Positions 26,080 through 38,765 of a stretch of DNA of 64,000 bases are shown here, one piece after another (positions within the stretch are counted from its first letter, which is position 1; every line of letters starts with the position of its first letter). Where the stretch lies: positions 3,308,565 to 3,372,564 of the forward strand of contig CM022671.1 of the NCBI GenBank assembly GCA_012295275.1, written 5' to 3'. Below the pieces are notes generated by a model that was given only the letters and a program-made list of their open reading frames with translations, did not search any database and was not told the DNA's origin. The DNA is from Chrysomallon squamiferum (lineage: Eukaryota; Mollusca; Gastropoda; Neomphalida; Peltospiridae). The position numbers and the translations under genes were made by a program.

Positions 26080-27882
26080 TGAAAAAACCCCAAATCTGCC
26101 ATTTTTCAATACATTTGATTTTAAAAACCCAACATGCAGATAGAACCAGTGATATTGTTTTTATACATTATTCTATAAATATTCAGCGAAAATTTTCCCT
26201 TGGAAATATCTCTTTTTGTTTAAGCAAAACGTATAATACAATATATAATACAATCATCAATGAAACTTTTATAATCTAAATACATCATTAATTATCAGAT
26301 CACTTTAAACAACAGGAATAATGGTAACATATAAATTTTATTTTCAACTTATATAACAATGCTAATGACTAGATAAAAACTAAGCATGCAGGAACAATAA
26401 AATGAACTCGAGCTTCAACTAGTTCAAAATGGTAAACCATTTTCTATCATCATTTTGGAAAATAAATGGTATTAATTATAACAATAATAAAAAAAAAATT
26501 ACTCAATTCAACAAATTTACTCATGTAAGTATAGTAGAAATACTATGTAAATGAAATACAAAAATAAAAATAAAGAAACAACAAAAAACAATTACGACCC
26601 AAAACCCCTCACAAATGATAAAAATAAATTCAAATATTAAATGCATTTTGATTTCAGCTTCTTCAGTTTAAATGTGTCTTCCTCTGTAATGGAACAGCAT
26701 TAAGATAGTTACCACTTTACTGTTATTGAATATTGTAATATTATAAAATGTGCATCTAAATTATTATTAAAACAGGATCTCAATTATTGCAGGTGCTAAA
26801 TAAGCAATATATTCTAAAAAGAATTAAAAAAAATAATAATAATAAAAAAAAAAATAAAAAAAAAAAAAAAATACGTTTTTATATTCTTTTTATCAGATTA
26901 ATTGCTTCCTAATTTTCAGGCTGTAAAACTACTTGCTAAGTCTAGAATAAGGCTGACTAATTTGTGGCTGCCATCCAAAGAATTTTGCCACTTCACAAGT
27001 GTATTTGTTATGGAAAATAGTAACTAAATGTCCTAATGTTTTACTATATAGTTTGCCTTTTTTATATAAAATAGCAACACATTTTATTACAATTGGATAT
27101 TATTTATAATGTCCAGAAACCATTAAAACCATTTCTCCTGTATCTACATTTCAAAATTTTCAGGGTGAGTATGATCCTTGAAAATCAAGCAAATTTGAAA
27201 CACTTTGCATATCTCAACATCACTAGACCCTAACCTCAGTATCTGGTGCCATGCTAATTAGGTAGGTGTTACTATTGCAGAAAAATAACAATTAAAAAAA
27301 TAGATATATGCTACCATATATCTTGCCAACCTTACAAAAAAACAATAAAAAAAGATATAAAATGAACTTTCCTAATTTCCAAATTATTTGTAAATCAATC
27401 ATTTAAACAATAGAAACTTAAATAATGAACAAATAATATTAAAAATTATATTATAAACCCCAAGAAACCAAATCAATTCTGAAGTGTTTCTTAAAACAAC
27501 CAACATTGTTTTTAAAACAAATGTTCTTTAAATTATTTACTATGACCATTTTAAAATGTTATAAACTGTACAAATATTGTTTTTTTTTCAATTATTATTA
27601 TTATTATTATTAACAATTCTATAATATTTAGAATGCTGCCTTTCAGTCTGAGGAAAAATAAACTTGCCAAATTCTGAGAAATAAATGCAATAGAAAACCA
27701 GTCATTAATTAAATAAAACTTTCATAATCAAAACTAATTTTTAAAAAAAATAAAAGAAAAAACAATAGGACTGTACCCCTGAAATGGTGAGGAAAAAAAA
27801 CAACCCCAAAACAAAAATAAGACCCCAATTTAAAAAAAAAAAAAAAAAAAAATGTCTTGTATCACAAAAATGTAAATATGCA
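24360..27882. other. Convergent spacer between RPN1 and the zinc-finger unit; no gene seen
   Basis: About 3.5 kb of AT-rich sequence between two tail-to-tail genes. The part nearest 27882 should be the 3' UTR of the minus-strand zinc-finger unit. There is an (AAT)n run at about 26045-26078 and A-rich tracts at about 26824-26872 and 27832-27852. Short open frames here (for example around 24679-24891 and 25986-26279) are chance or repeat-derived. Confidence 0.5.
26045..26078. repeat. (AAT)n microsatellite
   Basis: About eleven perfect AAT units lie in the spacer downstream of RPN1. Read on the plus strand they produce a spurious poly-Asn frame. Confidence 0.9.
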
Positions 27883-30800
27883 CTATGAAGGAACAAAACA
27901 AGTGTTTGAATCAGACGTCACAACATCTGTGTCTAACTTCTTTGAACACTTTGGAGCAGTTTTAACTTTCTTTTTTTTTGACATGCATAGAGGCACTCGG
28001 TGAGAAGTGAAACTGGAAGAAACAGGACTGAATGTCTGTTTTTTCTTTACAGTCTTTTTCACAGACAAGTATTTTCTGGAAGACATTTTTTGGCAACAAA
28101 TGTTTTTGGTATTTTTGGATTTTTTCAGTTTCTGAGAAATCGGATTATGCTTTTTGGTATTCAAACTATTATTTGTATCCATAGTTACAATGTTTTCTGT
28201 AAAAATCAAATTTTTACTGTCTGTGCCAGTTACATATCTTTTGTTTGGAACAGGTGTACATGTACTGTCTATAGTAGTTACATCTGTAGCTGTATTATCT
28301 GTACTGTCTGTAGCTGTTACATCTGTACTGTCTGCATTTGTTACATCTGTACTGTCTGCAGCCGTTACATCTCTATTGCCTGTAGCTGTTGCATCTGTAT
28401 TGCCTGTAGCTGTTACATTTGTACTGTCTGTAGTTGTTACATCTGTGTTGTTCCTAATATTTACATCTTTACGGACTTTAACCTCTGAGTTATCAGTTGA
28501 AGATAACGTCTCAATTAAGTCTGAACTGGTTGTAAGAGTTAACTGTCCTGGCTGTTTCTTAATCAGAAGTGGCTGAGTACTGTTACATTCAGTGAGAGCT
28601 ATGTTAAGTACAATGGGCTTTAGCGTCCCCTCACAACTGATTGTCACATCATCTTTTCCTTCTTTCTCACTAATGTTTTCCATCAGAGTAGGAACAATAT
28701 CGCTCATCACAGGAGCTGTCTCTAATGTTGCTTCACACTCCATAGTGACTGGACTGGCAGCATCAGTATCTTGCATAGGTGCAGAGGTATTTTCTGAACT
28801 TTCACTAACATTTTGCATAGACATAACATTATGATTATCTTGTATTTCTCCCATCTGTAACATCTCACAAACATCTTGAGGTATCATTTCGTTGACTTCA
28901 GGTAAGATCATCATCATTGATTCATTATCCTTTTTCTTTTTCATATCTTTATAACTAATGTCTGTAACTTTTGAGCTCTCACAAAAGGAATTTGACTCAC
29001 ACACTGCACCCCTAGAGTCAGGAACTACAGTCACAGAAAAGTTTTCTGAACATACATCCATCTCTTTTGCAAATCTATATGAGTATCAAAAGGTCTGTGT
29101 TGTATGTTATCATTAATTTTCATTAAGCTGCACATGTCAGATTTAACAGAAATTTCGCTGGCTTTACTAGAAGGAACAATACACTGTTCCGAACTACCTG
29201 ATTCTTCAGACATTTCTTTTCTACCTGAGTCAGGTAAAGAAATATTAGAAAGTTTAATATCACTGGTCTTTTTCTTTTCTTCAACCTGGATTATGTCCTG
29301 AGTATTTTTACATTCCAATCTGCCATCCACTGAGTCAGTGTCTTTGTAATTTGTTTTGACTGTGGACATTTCATAACAACCAGTCAGTGAATTGGGAGAT
29401 ATGTTTTGATGTTCATTAGTTTCTGTAACTGTTACCTGCTGAGCTTTGCTCTGTTTCACTGGAGACACATTGTTTGATGATGAGTTATTTCCTAGATTAA
29501 GCATTGTGTTTAAAACAGAGTCAGAATCCAGAAGTGATTCTTCAATACCATCAACAAATGTATTCATAGGAGACTCATCTTCATCATGCAGGGGCCTGTT
29601 GTTTTCAGTTTCTGAAACTTCCGGTGTTTTGTGTGTGACTGGCAGGTTTTTGTTCCTGAAAACTCTTAACTGAGTTAACTTATCAAGAGTCTGTTCTTCC
29701 GACCCACTCATCACCGAGTCAGACCCAAACACAATGATGTCACTGCCATCTCTGTCATCTACACTGTGGCTGCAGTTGCTGAATGATATTTGTCCCACTG
29801 TTGTAGAATTACAGCTTTTCTCATCTGCTGGGTTTGATTTGTTACTGGGAAACGTTTTACACTCTTGAGTAACGCAGTGTTTGTTCACTTCAGAAACACA
29901 CTGCTTATTCACTTCACTAGCAGGGAATTTCTTTACTTCAGTGAAATGTTGGTAACTCGTGTCAGTGTGGTGTTTGTTATCTTCTGTCACATGATGTTGA
30001 CTCTGCTTAGTAACATAATGCTGATGCTGCTTGTGAACATTTTGATTATTCTCTGCAGTAACATGCTGATGTGTGCCAGTAACAAAATATGTGTTCTCCC
30101 TAGCAGCATGAGGCTGATGCTCTTCATTAAGATAATGTTGATAATGTTTAGTAACATGGTGTTGATAACTGTCAGTAGGATGTACTTCACTGTAGTTTTT
30201 CTCTTTAGTTAAAAAATACTGATGTTCTTTTGAAACACCTTGCTGAACACTGGGCTGATATTGCTGAACACCATAGCTCTGAGGCTTTCTGCTAACATAA
30301 TTTTTATACTTTTGATTGACATGTTTGTCCTCATTGGAAAAAGGACATTTCACTTCAAAAGTAACATAACGTCTGTTTCCTTCAGTAACAACAGTTTCAT
30401 TTCTTGGAATATAATTCTGCTTGTACTGTTCCACTGGCTTACTTCTGAAGTTACCAAATGAAGGAAGACTGGTTTTTACATCAGATGGATGAGGTGCTGA
30501 AGTGTTTTCAGATCTTTTGGTGACGATGATTTTATTCACTGTCCCTGTTGAAACAGGAGACATATTACTCAACTTAGGACAACTTGATGATGTTTGATTC
30601 TGCTTTGGATTATTTTCTGAACATCCAGAGTTCCAAATTCTGTGTTCTCTGTCATTTACTGCAAATCCAGTAGAGACATTTCTTGCATATCTGTTGTGTT
30701 TCATGTCTGTCACTCTCATCTGACTCTGCTTAGCTTCCTGCTTCTGCACATATGACATGAATGAATCCATGAAGGAAGATGAAGATTTTGAACCAGCTGG

Positions 30801-33800
30801 TTTTACTTCAACAGCTGGAAATGACTGGTTAATATAATTTATATTACGCTTACTTATTTGGTTTACTTGGTTACCACTGCTTCTGTTTGCCTGGTTTAAA
30901 GTCATAGATGGATTTGAATACTGTGCCATATTTTTATTATACCTCTGATTTCCTGGATACGATGCACTGGAGGCATTATCTGCTACACGAGGTGGATTTA
31001 TCTGCAACTGTCCTGAATGGCAGATCTGCATGTTTTGTTCAGTTACTTTCTCTCCCTGATAATTTATAGCAATTTTTTCACCACCTGCACTTGGCATATT
31101 ATTAAATTGTTTTCCATCTAAAGCAGCATTATTTCCATGATGACCTGGCTTATTTTGTGTTGTTGTATTTCTTACACCGAGTTCTGACTGATTATTAATT
31201 TTATAGCTGCCATCTTTGACCTTAGACACCACGATTATGTTTCTGGATGAGTTAGATTTGTGTGTGGACAAAGCTGAAGATGGGTTCAGGACAGTATGAA
31301 CAGAAGATGTTGCTGTGGAAGAAACTGCAGGTTTTGTTTCCTGAGCTCTCTTGTCAGAAGACATGAATGGTGTATTAGAATTCTTTTGTTCAGATTTTAA
31401 AGGTACAGATTCACTGAACGATTGTGAGGAAGAATCAGCAGGTTTTGTTATATTATTCTCTTTCTTAATTCTCCGACAATTCTTCTTTGAAAACTTGTGT
31501 TTGGCAACAACATATTGTGTCATTTTCTCCAATATTTCAGTGGCATGGACTGGGATGTGGTGAATGAAATCTCTAAAGGAATAACAGGCTTTTTCACAAT
31601 ACTTACACACAAACTGTTCTGATCCAAAATGACTTCTCTGGAAAAGGAAGAATTTTGAAGGTGGTTTGTCACAATATGTAACACCAGATTGGTTTGTTGC
31701 ATAAACCTGAGGTTACATTCAACACAGTTGAATCTTTCTTTTTCAGTATTATTTTTCTGTTCATTTGGCTCAGCATTTTTGTTTTCTGCATCATTTTTCA
31801 CAGTTAATTTTTCCTCTTTTTTATTAACTGATTCTGAATTATCTTTGTCCTTTTTTGGTCTTCCTCGTGCACGTTTCACTGTGATTTCTTTTTCTAAATC
31901 CTTTGTCTTCTTCTTGTATTTCCGTTTGGTGTACCTAGCCCATGACGTCTGAGAAATCTCACTGCTGCCACCGGAATCACATTCCTCAATACCTGTAGTT
32001 CGATGAATATGCTTAAACCTTTTGTGTTTAGTATTTTTCCTTCGACGTTTTCTCTTGGCTCTAGACCAATGAAAGATGCCCAGGTTTGGTTTAAAATCAT
32101 CATCAGAGGTGAAGGCAGTTTCATCTGAACTGCTGGAAATCCTTTTTCTTTTGTGTGGTCTAATTATTTCATCTTCGCTGCTTTTGTAGTCGTCTTCTGA
32201 GACATACTGCATGTCATCCACATCTTCATCATCAGTAGTGAAGTCGCCATCAACTAAACGTGACTGCCAGGCTTTGGCTGCTGCTAGTTTGGCTGTCTGA
32301 ACAGCTTCGTCATCCTCAATGTTCTCTGCTGGCTCAGCTACACACAGCTGATAAACATTACGTCTGGGATCTTTGGCCGAGGGTCGTAAAGTCAAAAAAG
32401 CTTTTGTGTTTGTGAGCATTTCTTTGAAGAGAGGTCGAAGGTATGGGTATTCTTCATCGAGCCTCATACATTTAACAACAGCATTTTTCTCCAGTTTGTC
32501 TGATCTGTGTTTCAAGTCAGATGATTCAGAGACATCTTGCTTTTTGGATTTCCAAAAAAGACCATTCTTATCCTCCTCTAGTCTCACACATGACACGTAG
32601 GGAATTTTCTTAGGATCAATGCATAAGGATGATTTCAAAGAAATCAAATCAACAGATTTGACGTTTTCTACATTTTCTTTTTCTGAACAATCCCTTTCAG
32701 TTAGTTTATTCTTACTTGCTTCACTCTCCAGTTCATTTTCTTTTGAAGAACATTCCGATTCATCCTTATTCTTACTGAATTGAACAATGATTTTTTTATG
32801 TGCAGGAAAATCTGAACTGTTTTCTTTGGTTGATTTTTTGAAATCATATCGCCATTTTGGTACAGGAACATGACAAATATCAGTCATGTGTTTGTGAAGA
32901 TATCTCCTCTGTGTAAATGACTTCTTACAGCTAATGCAGGAGAAAATTTTCTTTTTGTCAGTGTGTGTTTTTACATGGGCTCGGCAGTTGGATGGGTCTG
33001 AAAAGGCCCGTTTACAGTATGAACACAAGTATGGTTTCTCACCAGTGTGGCTGTATATGTGACTCTTCAAGAGAAAAGCTCGTTTAAATATTTTTCCACA
33101 GATATTGCAGACAGTCTGAGTTTTGTACTGGGTTTTCTTAACAGGGTCATTCTTCAAGTGCGAGTTGATGTGTGTGTGGTAAGCCAGATGTGTCTGAAAT
33201 GTACATTTGCACTGATTACAGGTAAGTTTATGTGTAACTTTCACTCTGGGTTTCACTTCACTTGACTCTACTTTCTGTGACTTTAATGAAGTTGAGCTTG
33301 TACCGAAACCAGTGTTCTGAGTTTCAACTTTCAAACTGTTTGAAACCAAGATGTTCATCTCTAAACATTCAGCTGCTTTGCTATTAGGTGTTTCTGAATG
33401 CTGATCATTTGATTCAGTCATTACTGTGCTACAAACTCCATCTGATTCAATCTCTACTGTTTTATTAGTTCCATCTGATCCAGTCTCTACTGTTTTATCA
33501 GTTCCATCTGATCCGTCTCTACTTTTGTATCAGTTCCACTGGATTCAATCACTACAGTGTTAGCCACTCCATTAGATCCAATCTCTGAACTGTCATCAAC
33601 TCTATCTGATCTGATCTCTCCAGCAATATCAACTTCATTTGATTCAATCTCAAATATGTCATCAGTTCTATCTGATCCAACCATTTCCATGTTATCAACT
33701 CCTTTTGATCCAATCTCTACTGTTTTATAAACTTCATCTGATCCAGTCTCTAGTGTGTCATAAACTTCATCTGATCCAGTTTCTACAGTGTTATCAATTC

Positions 33801-35219
33801 CATCTGATCCAGTCTCTACAGTGTTATAAAGTTCATCTGATCCAGTCTCTACTGTTTTATCAATTTCATCTGATCCAGTCTCTACAGTGTTATAAAGTTC
33901 ATCTGATCCAGTCTCTACTGTGTTATAAACTTCATCTGATCCAGTCTCTACAGTGTTATCAATTCCATCTGATCCAATTGCTGCTGTATCAAGAACATTA
34001 TTAACGGCTGTTGCAGGAATACAGCTCACGTTTTCATTTACTTGAGAAGATGCTACAGACTGCTTCACTTGGACACTGGAGTTAATATTACAAACATTTT
34101 CATAATTGTTAATGTCCTTTGCACACAACATTGCATACAGTTTACTGTAATTTGAATTATTTGTGCTGCTGGAACACGGTAAATGGTTTGCACTCACACA
34201 GCTGGTTACCACAGGCTTATTCCTGCCACATCCAGCTTGTTCAGTAGAAGTATTTGAATTCATAACAATACAACTGGAAGCTACATTGCATCCAAAACGT
34301 GAAGAAGAAACAGCTAAAACATGTGGATTTCTCATCGTATTATTTGTACTTGGAGATGAACCACATTTGTTAACAGTATTCACAGATGAAGAGGGAAGTT
34401 CTCTTGCTGTCATAATTATATGTTTGGCTGAAGATGGGAAACCTCTTGATAAAGAGACGTTAACTTTTGATGAATCGTATGGTTTTGTCTTGACAACATG
34501 AACAGAGGGCAAAGCTGGTGCAGTGGTAGCTGTAGATGTTCTGACAACATCAGCTCTGACCAATGCTGGTGGTGTGAGGATTCGACCATGAACTGAACCA
34601 GATAATGGCTGGATTCTCTTTATTTCTGGTCTTACTGCTACAGGCCGATGTATGACATGACCTTTTGTTTCCTGTGATGAAGAAACTGAAGTCATTTTAT
34701 TCTGATCTGACATCAAGTTAGAGCACTGGTAAGTAGGTTGGCGTGAAATTGTGGTGAACTTTTGGCTTTGGGAAACAATGTAATGGCCTCGTCTCATGCT
34801 CTCTTCATTAACTCTCTTACATGTATCAGTCTTATTAATGCTGCGCTTATTAAAGACTTGATTGTTGAGTTCCACTTTATTACAGACTGGTTTATTAATT
34901 CCTGTTTTAACAAACACTGACTTAACATCTCTTCCATCAAAGCTTTGCTGATTACTACTAAAGACAGGCTGGTTAATGGTCTTCTTAATGATATTTGTCT
35001 TTTTTAAGAGAGACTGCTGCTGTATGAAAACTTGTTTTCTCACTTTAACAGCACAATCTGAAGGATTCTGCTTGTGAAGTATACTGACTGTTTGTTCCTT
35101 GTTTGACATGCTCTTTGGTTGTTGCTGTTGTTGTTGATGGGATGTCAGTTTCTGGCTAGCAGTTGATGGAAATGGAATAAACGTTATGACTGATTTTGTT
35201 GCTGGTGCCATCTTGTTTC
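27883..35219 (-). CDS. Large C2H2 zinc-finger / AT-hook protein (unit 2), single coding block with three 1-base frame breaks
   Basis: A nearly continuous coding block of about 2.4 thousand codons, read as four overlapping frames: 35211-33487, 33421 back to 31520 (open upstream), 31610-29031 and 29061-27883. The first ATG (35211) sits in AAACAAGATGGC, 8 bases after an acceptor-like TTGTTGTAG. In order it carries a Gln/Ser/Thr-rich region; eleven-residue ETGSD repeats; four C2H2 fingers at about 33235-32870 (TCNQC, VCNICGKIFKR, TGEKPYLCSYC, FSCISC); acidic stretches; an AT-hook (ARGRPKKDK, about 31870); a C2H2 pair split by a frame break (FNCVECNLRF at about 31735, FVCKYCEKACYSF at about 31605); a His-rich repeat; and an octapeptide Thr/Asp repeat before the TAG stop. 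It is probably a nuclear DNA-binding protein. The family is not named with certainty. It resembles the neighbouring unit at 39-56 kb and may be a tandem paralogue or a 3' part of the same gene. Confidence 0.68.
28262..28452 (-). repeat. 24-bp in-frame coding minisatellite (octapeptide TATDSTDV-type)
   Basis: Within the tail of the zinc-finger unit, about eight diverged copies encode peptides such as TTDSTNVT, ATGNTDAT, AADSTDVT and NADSTDVT. The unit length is a multiple of three, so copy-number change keeps the frame. On the plus strand the same DNA gives a false Cys/Ile-rich frame. Confidence 0.85.
29945..30235 (-). repeat. His-rich imperfect coding repeat
   Basis: The translated minus strand shows recurring QHHVTKHYQHYL, HQHVTAENN, HQHYVTKQSQHHVTEDNKHH and similar phrases, roughly 8-12 residues apart. 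This gives an unusually His/Gln-rich stretch between the finger pair and the C-terminal tail. It reads as low-complexity disordered protein and does not have C2H2 cysteines. Confidence 0.7.
33424..33975 (-). repeat. 33-bp in-frame coding minisatellite (undecapeptide VETGSDEVYNT)
   Basis: About seventeen head-to-tail 33-base units encode VETGSDEVYNT and variants (VETGSDELYNT, VETGSDEIDKT, LETGSDEVYKT, then more diverged copies such as FEIESNEVDIA). The copies nearest the protein N terminus are the most alike. Near 33514 one unit lacks a base, which breaks the frame. The acidic, Ser/Thr-rich units look disordered. Confidence 0.9.
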
Positions 35220-36685
35220 CTACAACAACAAAAAAAGATAAATAATAATAATAATAAAACTGGTTTAATTTCTATCTGAACAAGTTAAGTTTGTGTATGT
35301 GTCATTCTAATATATAACATGCTTATTTATTTTAAGATATTTTAGAATATTTACATTCTGATATGAATTAAAACCTGTAATTTTTCAAGTTTTCATGTCC
35401 TTGTATGTCTATATGAATATTTTTGTTTATAATGTAAGAAAACTATGAATCTTTTGACATGACATGTCTTTACTCAATCATTTACTCTTCTCAAAGCAAG
35501 CGTTATCATTAGCCTTTTTAAGGAGACTTCCATAAAGGTATTTTCTTTAGCTAGTAACAATCAGTTTATATTCTTATAAACTCTCTTTTTTCAGATTTAA
35601 AAAAAGAATATATGCTGGTATGAACACTTTGTATGTTTACATGACTGTTCAGCTAGTTTTAAAACTTTGGGGTGTGAAATATGTCTTGAACAGCATTTAC
35701 TTAAAAGTGAAAAACAAGAAAAACAGATACAGATATAGTTTCCTCCATATTTCTTTATAAGCTGATTATTCTTTTATTACTATTTAAATGTATCATAGCT
35801 ATTTATTTTATTATTTTTTTTTTTTAAATTGCATTATAAAAAATTGTTTATTGCATATCAGTAAAATAATATATAAGTGCAGTTTATGAAGATATTTAAA
35901 AAACTATTTAAAGATTATGTTCTACAGGTCGAGTTTAATATTTTAATCCTTCTAGTTTCAGAAAACATTTGGGGTTCAGCCAATTTAATGTCTGTCAGTG
36001 AAATGTCAGTGAGCCAAGCATATTCCCAATGAAACAATTTCAATTCAACAGAAGATTGATCCAGTGATTCAGACAGCTGTTCATAATCACACTTCATAAA
36101 GAATTTACTATCACAGATGGTGACAAGGTATTAAAAACAAAAAAATATTTCATACAGAGTGTTAAAAGAATTATTACTTTATTAATGAAATTTTAGTGAT
36201 AATTTTAATAGCTGGTTGCTGAACTTAATAATACTAATCAATAAAGAAACCTTGAATAAGATCTATATTTTCAAATAGCTGTCGTAAACTGCTAATAATA
36301 TATCGAACTAACATTTTCTATTTCATTTCCATGTAGTAATTTAAAAATAAATGTGCTTTTTATACTGAATGCAGTTAAGGGTGATAGATTTCTCATAAAA
36401 ATACATTGGTGTATAATTTAAGGAGGGGAGTCTTAAATTTAATATTTCAAATACGGTTAACAAAAATAAAATCTCCTTTGATATGAGTAAATAGAGAAAT
36501 TAGATTATTAAAGAGAGAAAAAATGTTAAAAAAATGAAAATAAGTTTTGAATAAATATGGTGAAATAAAATTCATCTGGTTTATGATTCCCAACACTGGT
36601 ATGTTTCACATTTGAAATAGCAGATACTGATATTTGTTAAATATTTAATCCATGAATATTGTGAATAATCAAGACAGTTTTAATA

Positions 36686-36687
<2 letters not shown>

Positions 36688-36718
<31 letters not shown>

Positions 36719-36724
36719 TAATAA
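36688..36724. repeat. (AAT)n microsatellite
   Basis: Run of AAT trinucleotides with one AAAT interruption in the spacer between the zinc-finger units. Confidence 0.85.
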
Positions 36725-38061
36725 TTACATACAGAAAATCAAACCCAAAACTGAAACAAAAAAACTTTCGTGACTAACTTCCATTTTCAACAATAATATA
36801 TATTACCAAAAAATATTTTGTGTGTTATATTTTAGTCAACAAATTACAAAATTCATGTAACATTCATGTAAAAATTGTAGAATATTTTATTGAAAGATCT
36901 GTCTTCACAAACACATGTGGTTTTTCAAAACCATGAAACAACAACAGTACAATGGATATTTTAATTAAGTATGTCTTAATATTTATGCAGCAAGACAACA
37001 TGGAATAATTATGTTCAATTTAAAAAAATAATAAGAAAAAAAAAAAAAAAAGAAAGAAAGAATGAAAGAAAGAAAGAAAAAAGCAACAATATATTTTATT
37101 CTTAAACACAGCATTACATGATGTTTGTTCCAGGCAAACATGAACGGACAATACCGAAACACACACGTACAAACAAAAATAAATAAAGAGAAAAAAAATG
37201 CATGTAACATTTTCACATTTATCTCAGAATTATTATTAAAAAGAAAATTATGTCATATATTATTATGACTTGTATGCTATGTACACCATGACTGAATGAA
37301 ATTTAAATAAGTGAAACACCAGTGATATTAAATCCCAATAACCCAACGATTCCCAGCCTCTGACACTGGCAAAAACTGAAGCTTGTGTCCACTAAGTGAC
37401 ATTCATGAATATGTCAAAAATTTCCCACATCCACAATGACTGCACACTTTCGTCCACACATATCTCATTAGTTTATAAATTAACAACACTCGTCATGTGA
37501 CCACATTTAAATTAATCAGTATATTTTGCTATTAAAAGTTTAAACATCTTAGGACATTTTTAAAAACCTTGCAAGTTTTGTTCAGTCATTTTGTATGCGT
37601 GTGTGTGTATTTTATGTATGAGTGTGTATGAATGAGAGAGAGAAAGTGAGAGACAGGATAGACTGAATTATTAGAGAAAAAAATCCATGTTCTTTGAAAT
37701 TACAAACAATAAAATGTTACATTTGTAGAAGTTATTTAAATGAAGAATGTGTAACTATGGTGTTTCCTTCTTAACAGAACACAATTTCATAACTTTGGAG
37801 AAAAAAAATCAACAACCATCTACCTAACAACCAGTATTAATATGGTTTACAACAAAAGAATTATTTAAACAAATACTAGACCTAAATTTTAAAAATCTAA
37901 GCTGTAAATTTAAAAAGTAACTAAACTTATTTCTTAGCTCTATTTTAAATCCTACCTTTGATGCAGTGTATATATAGTGTAACTATTTTATATGCTTTAG
38001 ACACTAATCTTAAGATATTACAAAACAGTCCAAGGAAATGCTGACTACCTTTGTACCATGT

Positions 38062-38064
<3 letters not shown>

Positions 38065-38093
<29 letters not shown>
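38065..38093. repeat. (GA)n microsatellite
   Basis: About 14 uninterrupted GA units in the spacer between the zinc-finger units. Confidence 0.9.
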
Positions 38094-38095
<2 letters not shown>

Positions 38096-38706
38096 AACTT
38101 AAAAATTCAGACTGAGTGGCAATTATTCTGCTTATATTTTTCATGTGATATATTATAAACATTACTTGTTACAAGTCCATGAGGCTGTGTGTATGTTTTC
38201 TGTTACTGCTGTCTGGTACTGTCTACATACTAAAAGTACTGGTTGTAGAATTAATTTTTAAAATTTTATTTACTTATTTATTTTTTGTTTTTATTGTTTC
38301 TAGTGTTATATTTTCTATATATAAGATAATAAATAAAATGTTTAATATCGACTAGTAAATGCAAACAATTAATTAAAACTGCCTATTTATGAATTTTCTT
38401 CTTTACAGATGTGTTCATACATTTTAATTGGTATTATAATATACAGTTATAATTATTTTTTTTTATTAATTTTTAAATTAACATTTGCCAGTTATATAAA
38501 ATTTACATTTTATTAGTTTCCACAACAAGTAAATAGTGAGACAGTTTATATTTCAAGCTTTTGACACTATGCTGTTTTAGTTTTATAATTCTGAGTTTTA
38601 TATTTTTGGATCCTATGATCATTTTTGTACAATATATCACCTTAAAACTGAAGTAAGTTTTCAGCTTCTTTGATATGTTTTTATAAATTGAACAGAATAT
38701 AAAAAT

Positions 38707-38764
<58 letters not shown>
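38707..38764. repeat. (AAT)n microsatellite, about 19 units
   Basis: A perfect AAT run of nearly 60 bases, among the longest of this family in the window, in non-coding DNA downstream of the second zinc-finger unit. Confidence 0.9.

Positions 38765-38765
<1 letters not shown>

Noticed and set aside
25986-26279. Poly-Asn containing frame
   Set aside because: Created by the AAT microsatellite; no splice or homology support.
28000-28576. Cys/Ile-rich plus-strand frames
   Set aside because: Shadows of the 24-bp coding minisatellite in the minus-strand zinc-finger protein.
33639-34004. Regular 33-bp repeats resembling a CRISPR array and a plus-strand repeat frame
   Set aside because: Units are contiguous with no spacers and translate in frame on the minus strand; the genome is an animal's.
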